A stretch of DNA of 34,170 nucleotides, taken from IMG/VR virus record IMGVR_UViG_3300018019_000024, positions 1 through 34,170 of that record. The stretch is one strand, 5' to 3'. The stretch's first letter is position 1, and every line of letters starts with the position of its first letter. The notes beneath the pieces are model-generated. The model did not search any database and was not told the DNA's origin. It worked only from the letters and a program-made list of their open reading frames with translations. This DNA is from a virus. The translations under genes were made by a program, and so were the position numbers. This document shows positions 23,228-29,197 of the stretch, in pieces.

Positions 23228-23464
23228 TCAGGTGTCGCACGGCTTGTCGATAAACGCTGGCGGTAACTTACGACGCCGCGGTCGGAGAGGCCGGCCAAAC
23301 ACTGGCGCAATGCTGCGGTCGTGGCGTTCCATCCTATCCTCGTAGCTTTCCGCACGCACGATCGGCAGCAAAATCACCATCGCGGGCTGCTCGCGGCGCA
23401 CCGCCGGCGCGTAGGACGGCGCCCAGTCTGCAAACTGCACGACGTTACGGGCGCGCTTGCTCAT
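23228..23464 (-). CDS. Small hypothetical protein next to the IS left end
   Basis: 78 residues, ATG at 23464, which lies within or at the edge of the sequence shared with the second IS fragment. The sequence (MSKRARNVVQFADWAPSYAP, then ESYEDRMERHDRSIAPVFGR) is basic and lacks a known domain. Because the IS lies immediately upstream, the native ribosome binding site has probably been replaced or moved away, so expression now depends on IS sequence. Function unknown. Confidence 0.45.
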   Translation of the reverse strand: MSKRARNVVQFADWAPSYAPAVRREQPAMVILLPIVRAESYEDRMERHDRSIAPVFGRPLRPRRRKLPPAFIDKPCDT

Positions 23465-23482
23465 CGTGACCTCGGGCGGAAA

Positions 23483-23502
23483 CCCCGCCGTTCACGGCGG
23501 GG
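23483..23502. repeat. Left-end hairpin of the IS605-type element
   Basis: A perfect 8-bp stem with loop TTCA. The TnpA stop codon lies in the loop (23492-23494). TnpA of this family recognises such subterminal hairpins in single-stranded DNA. The second copy at 32651-32670 carries one change that turns a C-G pair into T-G. Confidence 0.85.
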
Positions 23503-23908
23503 AGGAAGCCCGTTGAGCTTCCACGTATCGCTTGACCCTCTCAAGCGGAGCGCCACCAGCACTGGCGGCAAAGTAGGACGGCGACCAAAGAACACCGCGC
23601 CAATAACGAGCAGCGATATCCCGACGCTCAAGTCTGAGCAGTCGCGACGATGTTCCCTTGAGGGCGTTAACCAAGGCGGAAACGGAGTGCTTCGGCGGGT
23701 ACTCAATAAGCAAGTGAACGTGATCTTTTTCGCCGTCACAGGCGATAAGCACACAATCCATTGCGGCGCAGACCTTGCCAAAATGGCCTTTGAGCCAATT
23801 GATCGCTGGATCGTCAAGGAGCTTTCGACGATACTTTGTAACAAATACAAGGTGACAGACCAACTTAGTGACGGAATGTCTACCCCTACGATATTCTGTC
23901 TTGTCCAC
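23492..23908 (-). CDS. tnpA: IS200/IS605 Y1 transposase TnpA
   Basis: 138 residues if started at the GTG at 23908, which has GGAGGG eight bases upstream; a further GTG at 23923 is possible. The family start YRRGRHSVTKLVCHLVFVTK, the HUH motif KDHVHLLIEYPP (H63, H65), and the tyrosine of RVKRYVEAQ (Y128) are all present. These make up the single-strand nuclease site of Y1 transposases. Length is normal for the family. It looks intact. It acts as a dimer that cuts and joins the element ends after hairpin recognition. Transcribed away from tnpB. Confidence 0.9.
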   Translation of the reverse strand: MDKTEYRRGRHSVTKLVCHLVFVTKYRRKLLDDPAINWLKGHFGKVCAAMDCVLIACDGEKDHVHLLIEYPPKHSVSALVNALKGTSSRLLRLERRDIAARYWRGVLWSPSYFAASAGGAPLERVKRYVEAQRASSPP

Positions 23909-23943
23909 TTGAAATCCCTCCACAGACCAAGTAGATAGTCTGC

Positions 23944-25020
23944 ATGATTTTGACTTTCAAGTACAGGATCAAGGACGCGACAGTCGGGAAGTATCTCGAC
24001 AGGCACTCGCGTTCGGTCAATTTTGTTTGGAACTACTGTTGCGAAACCCAGCGTAAGGTTGAAGCCTATTACAAGGCAGGCGCACCTAAGCGCCGTTGGC
24101 CTTCGCATTTCGATCTCGTCAAGCTGACCACGGGTTGCGCAGCGGAACTTGGCCTGCACTCCGATACGGTCGGACAAATCTGCAAGCAGTTTGTAATCTC
24201 GCGCAACGCGGCCCGACATGCTCCGCGTTTCCGCGCCAGCAGGGGCCCCAAGCGAGCCCTCGGCTGGCTGCCCTTTATCAAGCGCACCGTGAAACTCGAC
24301 GGCGCGCACGTTGTCTACCTCAAACGTAAATTCCATTTCTGGAAGTCGCGGGATATCCCCGACGCCATCAAGACGGGCTGCTTTACTCAAGACGCCCGTG
24401 GTCGCTGGTATGTTTGTTTCCAGTGCGAGGTTGCCGACGATCTGCCAACTGGCAACGGCGAAGTCGGGATTGATCTTGGATTGAAGACCCTCGCCACATG
24501 CAGCAACGGCGACACTATCTCCGCCTTGCGGCATTATCGCAAATATGAGGCTACGCTCGCCATTGCACAGCGCGCCGGACATAAGCAGCGCGTCAGGGCT
24601 ATCCACGCCAAGATAGCGAACGTGCGCAAGGACCAACTTCACAAGGCCAGCAGCAAGATTGCTGCGGAAAACCAACTTATCGTTGTCGGCAATGTCAGCG
24701 CCGCACAGCTTGCCAAAACGCGAATGGCTAAGTCCGTTCTCGATGCAAGCTGGTCGATGCTGCGGAACATGCTCGAATATAAAGCCAGCAGGCACCGGGC
24801 GCGTTACGTTGAAGCCGATGAGCGTTGGACTTCCCAAGTGTGTTCGTGCTGCGGGACAATTCCCGACAGCAGTCCGAAAGGTATGGGCGCACTTGGAATA
24901 AGACATTGGGTATGCTCAGACTGTGGTTGCTCGCATGATCGCGACGCGAACGCTGCTCGGAACATTCTCCGTGTCGGGGCGGAACGTCGCCCACCTGTAG
25001 AGGAAATCCCCGCCCTTTAG
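23944..25020 (+). CDS. tnpB: TnpB RNA-guided nuclease-like protein with altered RuvC-II site
   Basis: 358 residues, ATG at 23944. RuvC-I is GIDLGLKTLATCSNG (D177). The zinc ribbon uses C300/C303 and C324/C327 (CSCCG, CSDCG) and RuvC-III is HDRDANAARNI (D334). The expected RuvC-II glutamate (usually xxIIxEDL) is replaced: QLIVVGNVSAAQLAKTRM has G249 in that place. A Glu downstream in NMLEYKASRHRARY (E278) could be an alternative. Related TnpB proteins with shifted catalytic residues are known, so activity cannot be ruled out. The stop lies inside the right-end hairpin, so the omega RNA would span the 3' end. Confidence 0.85.
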   Translation: MILTFKYRIKDATVGKYLDRHSRSVNFVWNYCCETQRKVEAYYKAGAPKRRWPSHFDLVKLTTGCAAELGLHSDTVGQICKQFVISRNAARHAPRFRASRGPKRALGWLPFIKRTVKLDGAHVVYLKRKFHFWKSRDIPDAIKTGCFTQDARGRWYVCFQCEVADDLPTGNGEVGIDLGLKTLATCSNGDTISALRHYRKYEATLAIAQRAGHKQRVRAIHAKIANVRKDQLHKASSKIAAENQLIVVGNVSAAQLAKTRMAKSVLDASWSMLRNMLEYKASRHRARYVEADERWTSQVCSCCGTIPDSSPKGMGALGIRHWVCSDCGCSHDRDANAARNILRVGAERRPPVEEIPAL

Positions 25021-25027
25021 GGCGGGG
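25008..25027. repeat. Right-end hairpin of the IS605-type element
   Basis: CCCCGCCC-TTTA-GGGCGGGG, an 8-bp perfect stem that includes the tnpB stop codon at 25018-25020. It corresponds to the right-end structure recognised by TnpA. In TnpB systems it also forms the 3' scaffold of the guide RNA, with the guide taken from flanking DNA (here the start of the 25034 gene's 3' side). Confidence 0.8.
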
Positions 25028-25033
25028 AAGACG

Positions 25034-25252
25034 TTAAGCTGCCCTCGTGTATTCCCACCTAAAGTTGCCGCCCGGCAGTGGGTGCTTGCTGCGCTTGACG
25101 CGGCCAACGGCCGCTAGGTGACGCAGCATGGTGTCGACGCTCTCCGGTGACCAGCAGCCCACGCGCTCCCATATCTCGCGCGCGCCGCGCGGGTGGCTGT
25201 CCACCACCGACATAATCTGGTCGAGCGTCGCTGGGCTGAATCCACCAGTCAT
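25034..25252 (-). CDS. Small winged-helix-like DNA-binding protein
   Basis: 72 residues, ATG at 25252 overlapping the stop of the preceding gene (ATGA). The sequence MTGGFSPATLDQIMSVVDSH, then ARE IWERVGCWSPESVDTM, LRHLAAVGRVKRSKHPLPGG and FRWEYTRAA has the helix-turn-helix plus wing layout. The final strands (K..PLPGGNFRWEY) resemble a wing. The IS right end lies directly at its stop, so its 3' flank is foreign. Likely a transcriptional regulator or a terminase-like accessory. Position between portal cassette and scaffold is unusual for a repressor. Confidence 0.55.
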   Translation of the reverse strand: MTGGFSPATLDQIMSVVDSHPRGAREIWERVGCWSPESVDTMLRHLAAVGRVKRSKHPLPGGNFRWEYTRAA

Positions 25253-25476
25253 GGTCTAATAATTCCCCCCAACAGTCTGGCGTCCAGCCGCTTGGCGCTG
25301 ACCGGCACACCGATTCGCGTCTCGATCAGATTGGCCAGCCGGCACGGTATGCCGTCGGCCCAGCCCAGATAGTTTATCAGCGGCACGCCCAGCTCGTGCG
25401 CGGCCTCGGCCGGCGTGTAGCGATTGCGCTTTTGCCAGGCCTGCAGCTGCAGGGCGATGTTGCGGGGTGCTGCCAT
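25249..25476 (-). CDS. HTH-like small protein
   Basis: 75 residues, ATG at 25476, four bases after the previous stop and overlapping the next gene by ATGA. The segment YTPAEAAHELGVPLINYLGW, then ADGIPCRLANLIETRIG suits a helix-turn-helix of XRE/MerR-like character. The short length fits a phage adaptor or regulator. It probably works with the adjacent winged-helix-like protein, since both are in one coupled unit. Family not certain. Confidence 0.5.
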   Translation of the reverse strand: MAAPRNIALQLQAWQKRNRYTPAEAAHELGVPLINYLGWADGIPCRLANLIETRIGVPVSAKRLDARLLGGIIRP

Positions 25477-25479
25477 TGG

Positions 25480-25668
25480 TCAGCCCGTCAGCTTGTCCAG
25501 CAGAATCTTGTGCGCCAGCTGCGCGGCGCGGAATCCGCTTTCAAATCTCGTGATTGCAACATTGGTGTCGGCTTCCGTGACGATGCCGCTGCAGAGGACG
25601 CCAAACAGCAGCGACACATGCGCGTTGAATGCGTCGTCCAGCGCTTTGGTGATCTGCTCTTTGGTCAT
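25480..25668 (-). CDS. Small helical hypothetical protein
   Basis: 62 residues from the ATG at 25668, ATGA overlap with the 43-codon ORF upstream. The sequence MTKEQITKALDDAFNAHVSL, then GIVTEADTNVAITRFESGFR and AAQLAHKILLDKLTG is helical throughout. An alternative GTG at 25803 would give a 107-residue protein. It would then leave the ATGA-linked small ORF unused, so the ATG is preferred. Function unknown; position just after the portal block suggests a head assembly factor. Confidence 0.5.
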   Translation of the reverse strand: MTKEQITKALDDAFNAHVSLLFGVLCSGIVTEADTNVAITRFESGFRAAQLAHKILLDKLTG

Positions 25669-25796
25669 GCGTAAAATCTCCCCCACACCGGTTTGCTGCG
25701 CAGCGGCCAGCGTAGCCACGGGATTCGCGCCGACGACAGCACACAGCCGAGCATCAGCGCGCGGCGGTGGCGGCGCAAGGTCGGCTCCAGCGTCAT
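25665..25796 (-). CDS. 43-codon hidden ORF linked by ATGA at both ends
   Basis: ATG at 25796 overlaps the stop of the 25793 gene (ATGA) and its own TGA at 25665 overlaps the next ATG. The peptide MTLEPTLRRHRRALMLGCVL, then SSARIPWLRWPLRSKPVWGR, ends FYA. It is strongly basic with a short hydrophobic middle. Double ATGA coupling is strong evidence for translation in this phage-like cassette. The alternative is that the GTG-started longer frame of the next gene is used instead. No family. Confidence 0.45.
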   Translation of the reverse strand: MTLEPTLRRHRRALMLGCVLSSARIPWLRWPLRSKPVWGRFYA

Positions 25797-26254
25797 GCGT
25801 CACCAGCTGGGTCGGGTGCGCGCTGCCGGACTGGCATCCAGACTATGCTGGCAACGGTCGACACGCTGGCGTGCCCGCTCGTTGCCCTGATTGTTAGACC
25901 ATGCAGGAATCCACCGTCCATCATGAACGACCCCATAATAGCTGCTGGGGCCTGGTAGATCGCCCGACCATTGCGTGTATCGTAAGCAATGCGTCGTTGC
26001 TTATGTTCGTCGATCTGCGCCTGCGTCGAGCCAGGCCGCAGGGGCGCAGGTTCTTCCATATTGTCGCCGGGGAAGTGGCCGCCCACGTCAGGGATTCCAT
26101 CAAAGGCTTCAAGCGCACCGGCGCCAGCGTGTGTGCATGCGATGGTGCGCAAAATGCCGGGTCCTTCCTCAAGGATAAAAGTGCCCTTGCGGTCGAGAAG
26201 CCATATTTTGCCGCCCAGCGGCGGCAGATCGACGCGGATTCTAACTGGCTTCAT
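25793..26254 (-). CDS. Hypothetical protein downstream of the portal gene
   Basis: 153 residues, ATG at 26254 overlapping the portal stop (ATGA). The N-terminus (MKPVRIRVDLPPLGGKIWLL, then RKGTFILEEGPGILRTIACT) looks beta-rich. The middle (MEEPAPLRPGSTQAQIDEHK) is polar, and the end (SFMMDGGFLHGLTIRATSGH) again beta-rich. No known family was recognised. Immediate coupling to the portal gene suggests an assembly or head role. Function otherwise unknown. Confidence 0.5.
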   Translation of the reverse strand: MKPVRIRVDLPPLGGKIWLLDRKGTFILEEGPGILRTIACTHAGAGALEAFDGIPDVGGHFPGDNMEEPAPLRPGSTQAQIDEHKQRRIAYDTRNGRAIYQAPAAIMGSFMMDGGFLHGLTIRATSGHASVSTVASIVWMPVRQRAPDPAGDA

Positions 26255-27966
26255 GCGTTCACCGTCGTGCGCGGCCCTATGTTCATGCCGCCTACCTGCG
26301 CGGGACCGGCCGCCGGGCTGGCCGACTCGGGCTGGTCGGCCGGCGTGCCGGGCTCCACCGGCACGTCGACTGACGTCGGCTGCGGCGCCATTGGCGTGGC
26401 CTCGTCGGGCTCCGTCGGGCTGTCGTCGACCGCGTCCTGTTCTTCGCCGGCGTCCTCCATGTCGATCATGGACAAATCCAGCACCTGCGCGATGTAGGCC
26501 TTGGCTTCCTCGAACGTAATAAGCTGTTCTTCCGGCTTTGGCTCGGTCGCCGGCACGGCGTCGACATGCGCGCCCTGCGCGCTGGCCGGCCTGCTGCCTG
26601 GTTGCGCTGGCGCGGTCTTTTTCATCGGATCCAACATGATTTGGAACGCTTGGGCGAGCGAGAACACCTCGTCGGGCGTCGGCTGGAACATGCGCGGCCA
26701 CTGCAGCGTGAAGCCGCCGGCGTCCTTGTCGATCTTGGACGCAATCGCTATCTTTTTGATCAGCGGCAGCGCACCATGCTCGCCGTACTGGCTGCGCAGG
26801 TCGCCCACCATGTCGTCGCTGTCCTGGTCGAGGTACTCCATGGCGCGCCCAGACAGCGGGGCTTTCATTTTGTCGGGGTCTTTACGGCTGGCCGCGATCT
26901 GCTCGAGCGCCATGTTGCGCAGGTGGTCGATCAGCTTGAGCGCCGCCTCGGTGCCGGTGCCGGACATTTCCAGCAGCTTGGCGTCGCCGACGCCGACCAT
27001 GCTGCCGTCCTCGTCCTTGTAACCGGCTTCCATTTCCAGGTGCGTCATGGGCCCGCGCGTCACGGCGCCGTTCATCACCTTGCCGATCGTCACCAACTGC
27101 GGCGCGCTGTTGTAGCGCGTGCCGCGACCGATTTGGCTCAACGTGTAGTCGAGCTCGACGCTGTTGGGGATTGCGTCTTCGAACGTGCAGCAGCCGTCGG
27201 GCGCCAGGCCGCCGCCCAGATTGACAAACCAATGCGCGCACACAAAGCCCAGGTCGTGCTTGTATTCCTCGCCGGCCCACGGCTCTAACTTTTTGTTGGC
27301 CGCGCCCTCGCCGACAAAGCCGTGCACGGGATTCCATTCGACCTTCTTGACCGGCTGATACGTCACCTCGCCGGTCGGCAGCCAGTCGCGGATATACCAA
27401 TACTCTTGGCCCTTCTCGACGCCAGGCGCCCCCATGGCTTCAAGCGCTGCCCCGCTGGTCGTGTAGGCAACGCGCAGCTGCGCCAGCTCCCCCATGTCGT
27501 CAAAGCTGGGTTGGCAGTATTTGGCGCGCCAGCATTGCAACGCCACCTTGGGGTTTTTGCCGCCTGTGGTTTCGACGCGAAACGTGACGGCCACGGCGCC
27601 GACGCTGCCCAGCAGCACGGCTTCTGCCATGCGTTCAAAAAACTTGCCCTTGCGCAGCAGCGCCGCCATGGACGCAATCTTGGCCTTGTCCTTGTGGCGC
27701 ACCTTGGGCGCGTGCCGGCCGGTGAACAGCTTGCGGGTGCACCAGCGCGCGACCATGCGCGGCAGCCGGTACTGCGCCGACGGTCGGCGCTCGGTCAGCG
27801 GTATCAGCTCCTGCGTGCCTGGCTTGACCTCGTCGTAAAACGCATAGTTCAAATGATTGTAAAAGGTGCCGTCGAGCAGGCGGTCGCGCAGGTCAAGGCA
27901 GCGATAGCGCGAGTCCTCGCTGGCCCAGTCGGGGTATCGGATCGCCTGCGCGATTTTGCGGAACAT
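26251..27966 (-). CDS. Portal protein
   Basis: 571 residues, ATG at 27966 directly after the preceding stop. The core has the portal pattern: MFRKIAQAIRYPDWASEDSR, HLNYAFYDEVKPGTQELIPL, then MVARWCTRKLFTGRH, SVGAVAVTFRVETTGGKNPK and GCCTFEDAIPNSVELDYTLS, followed by LIDHLRNMALEQIAASRKDP and GRAMEYLDQDSDDMVGDLRS. Residues beyond about 430 hold the stem/C-terminal part and the end (about 480-571) is a Glu/Asp/Pro-rich tail. It forms the dodecameric vertex through which DNA enters. Order terS-terL-portal-scaffold-capsid fits. Sub-family was not fixed. Confidence 0.8.
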   Translation of the reverse strand: MFRKIAQAIRYPDWASEDSRYRCLDLRDRLLDGTFYNHLNYAFYDEVKPGTQELIPLTERRPSAQYRLPRMVARWCTRKLFTGRHAPKVRHKDKAKIASMAALLRKGKFFERMAEAVLLGSVGAVAVTFRVETTGGKNPKVALQCWRAKYCQPSFDDMGELAQLRVAYTTSGAALEAMGAPGVEKGQEYWYIRDWLPTGEVTYQPVKKVEWNPVHGFVGEGAANKKLEPWAGEEYKHDLGFVCAHWFVNLGGGLAPDGCCTFEDAIPNSVELDYTLSQIGRGTRYNSAPQLVTIGKVMNGAVTRGPMTHLEMEAGYKDEDGSMVGVGDAKLLEMSGTGTEAALKLIDHLRNMALEQIAASRKDPDKMKAPLSGRAMEYLDQDSDDMVGDLRSQYGEHGALPLIKKIAIASKIDKDAGGFTLQWPRMFQPTPDEVFSLAQAFQIMLDPMKKTAPAQPGSRPASAQGAHVDAVPATEPKPEEQLITFEEAKAYIAQVLDLSMIDMEDAGEEQDAVDDSPTEPDEATPMAPQPTSVDVPVEPGTPADQPESASPAAGPAQVGGMNIGPRTTVNA

Positions 27967-28272
27967 TCAGGCCCCCTGCGGCGGTGGTGACGCGTCGACC
28001 TCGTCGCGCATGTTGACCGACGTGGCGAAACGATTCTGCAGATAGCTGATTCCGGCCATCAGCAGGTGCACTGTGCCGCTGTCGTCTTCCCAGCCGTCGC
28101 ACAGCCAGCCGCCCGGCTTGACGAATGTGAACGCGATTGCGCGTATTTGACCGGCCTTAGCGCGCTCAAGCAGCTGCTCCAGCTTAGCGATCACATTGGC
28201 CTGCGGCTGCAGGTCGACAGCAACCTGCGGGTTGGCGACGCCGGGGAAGGTGCGCACGTTGTCGGTCGTCAT
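27967..28272 (-). CDS. Hypothetical protein, coupled upstream of the portal
   Basis: 101 residues from the ATG at 28272 (ATGA overlap). The sequence MTTDNVRTFPGVANPQVAVD, then NVIAKLEQLLERAKAGQIRA, IAFTFVKPGGWLCDGWEDDS and LMAGISYLQNRFATSVNM is helix then beta. No family recognised. Small genes of this kind between terL and portal are typical accessory genes. The stop abuts the portal ATG. Function unknown. Confidence 0.55.
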   Translation of the reverse strand: MTTDNVRTFPGVANPQVAVDLQPQANVIAKLEQLLERAKAGQIRAIAFTFVKPGGWLCDGWEDDSGTVHLLMAGISYLQNRFATSVNMRDEVDASPPPQGA

Positions 28273-28484
28273 GCCGCGGCCTCGTCCACCCAGGCAAAGT
28301 CGATCGCGCCGCCCGGCAGTCGCACCATATAGCAATTCGCTGGATATGAACGACGTACGCTGACGACGGCCGCCACGCAGGGGTCCTTGCCTTCCTGCAC
28401 GCGCTTGTGCAGGAGTGCCAGCACCGCGGCATCAATCACAGCGTCGCTGTGGCGCATCGTTTGTTTGGTCACAATTATGGTCAT
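28269..28484 (-). CDS. Hypothetical protein, ATGA-coupled
   Basis: 71 residues, ATG at 28484 overlapping the stop of the gene before it. The sequence MTIIVTKQTMRHSDAVIDAA, then LLHKRVQEGKDPCVAAVVSV and RRSYPANCYMVRLPGGAIDF ends AWVDEAAA. Mostly helix followed by strands. A longer reading upstream in this frame has no coding look and was rejected. No family recognised; coupled cassette gene. Confidence 0.5.
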   Translation of the reverse strand: MTIIVTKQTMRHSDAVIDAAVLALLHKRVQEGKDPCVAAVVSVRRSYPANCYMVRLPGGAIDFAWVDEAAA

Positions 28485-28702
28485 GCCGCGACCTCGTCGG
28501 CCGGCGTGTCCAGCGTAAAGCGCCGCTCGTTGACCGTGTCCTGCTTGCCGGTATCCTCGTAGCGCACCAGCCAGCTGCCGGCGCCGTATTGCGGCTGCGG
28601 CAGCTGCACCGTCGCCAGGCGGTGACCGCCGGCGGGTCGCCAGCCAGCGTCGCACGCGACCTCGACGACGTCGCCAGCTTGGTATGGTCGCGGCTGTCGC
28701 AT
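28481..28702 (-). CDS. Hypothetical protein of the portal cassette
   Basis: 73 residues from the ATG at 28702; a GTG at 28708 would add two. The sequence MRQPRPYQAGDVVEVACDAG, then GGHRLATVQLPQPQYGAGSW and LVRYEDTGKQDTVNERRFTL suggests an SH3-like or tudor-like small beta barrel (GDVVEV...W.VRY.DTG). That fold call is an impression, not a demonstrated homology. First gene of the coupled cassette after a candidate promoter. Confidence 0.5.
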   Translation of the reverse strand: MRQPRPYQAGDVVEVACDAGWRPAGGHRLATVQLPQPQYGAGSWLVRYEDTGKQDTVNERRFTLDTPADEVAA

Positions 28703-28739
28703 GGACACCGTTGGAATCAGCGCAGCGGTCGGCTGCGCG

Positions 28740-28769
28740 TTTATGAGCCAGCGCGCGCGTCGGCGTCAA
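28740..28769 (-). promoter_or_regulatory. Candidate promoter for the portal cassette
   Basis: TTGACG (28769-28764) and CATAAA (28745-28740) are 18 bp apart on the minus strand. Both match the sigma70 consensus in most positions. It lies just downstream of the 28773 gene's stop and upstream of the coupled cassette. The GC content makes chance unlikely but not excluded. Confidence 0.35.
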
Positions 28770-28772
28770 GCG

Positions 28773-29042
28773 TCAGCCGGTGATCCCCATGGCGCGCTCG
28801 ATCGCCTTGCGTTTGATCCACCGCCACAGCCGGTCGGCGGCCACGCCGTTGTCGTTTAACCGATATCGCCGCCACCGCTTGGCCTGCCGACCGTACACCC
28901 GCCGGTGCATCAGGTCGACCAGGCGCCAATGGTCGCCGCACAGCCATTCGTCGAATTCGGTGCGCGCGGTCGTGTGCCGGCAAAACGGCACGCAACAGTG
29001 CAGGCGGCCGGCGCGATTCCGCTTTTTGCCGTCCTGGGTCAA
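28773..29042 (-). CDS. Small zinc-finger-like hypothetical protein
   Basis: 89 residues from the TTG at 29042, supported by GGGGGAA six bases upstream. The segment LHCCVPFCRHTTARTEFDEW then LCGDHWRLVDLMHRRVYGR has a C-C-x3-C plus C-x2-H arrangement that suggests a zinc site. Such short CCVPxCR...GDHW proteins recur as uncharacterised genes next to phage terminases. The function is unknown. Its start is not ATG, so confidence in the exact N-terminus is modest. Confidence 0.55.
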   Translation of the reverse strand: MTQDGKKRNRAGRLHCCVPFCRHTTARTEFDEWLCGDHWRLVDLMHRRVYGRQAKRWRRYRLNDNGVAADRLWRWIKRKAIERAMGITG

Positions 29043-29145
29043 GTAGATTCCCCCTGCTTGCGCCAGCCAGGGTAAACGGTTGCTTAACTAACGCACCTGC
29101 TGCCTGGCGGCGTCGACAGGCGGTCGGCCGACCTTGCGCGGCTTA

Positions 29146-29197
29146 GGAGACAATGTCACTTGGACGTCTGTCATTTGTCACCTGGATTGTCACCTTG
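29146..29197 (-). repeat. Cluster of TGTCAC motifs at the 3' end of terL
   Basis: Plus-strand TTGTCACCT occurs at 29175-29183 and 29187-29195 (12 bp apart), with CTGTCA at 29168 and AATGTCACTT at 29152-29161. The 16-mer at 29146-29161 recurs in inverted orientation with one difference at 33603-33618. Stop codon of terL lies in this cluster. This could be an operator or packaging-related site. Confidence 0.35.

Larger units (their letters stand above)
23465..25033. mobile_element. IS200/IS605-family element with divergent tnpA and tnpB
   Basis: tnpA (minus) and tnpB (plus) diverge from about 23910-23944. Both ends have the subterminal hairpins of this family. The left is CCCCGCCG-TTCA-CGGCGGGG and the right is CCCCGCCC-TTTA-GGGCGGGG. 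There are no inverted terminal repeats or target duplication, as expected for single-strand peel-and-paste transposition. The exact ends are uncertain by several bases. The element lies between the stop at 25034 and the start at 23464 and thus disrupts no ORF visibly. A related left end lies at 32629-32841. Confidence 0.88.

Noticed and set aside
23461-24906. A 481-codon open frame on the minus strand across tnpA and tnpB
   Set aside because: It runs antisense to tnpB and out of frame with tnpA, and has no recognisable domain. The two transposon genes explain the region.
28269-28769. A 166-codon reading of the gene at 28269
   Set aside because: Its first 95 codons are antisense-like R/A sequence overlapping the better gene at 28481; the ATG at 28484 is coupled by ATGA.
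29043-29189. A cos site or another gene next to terL
   Set aside because: Only short TGTCAC repeats are visible in this gap. No complementary-overhang pattern can be identified from one window.
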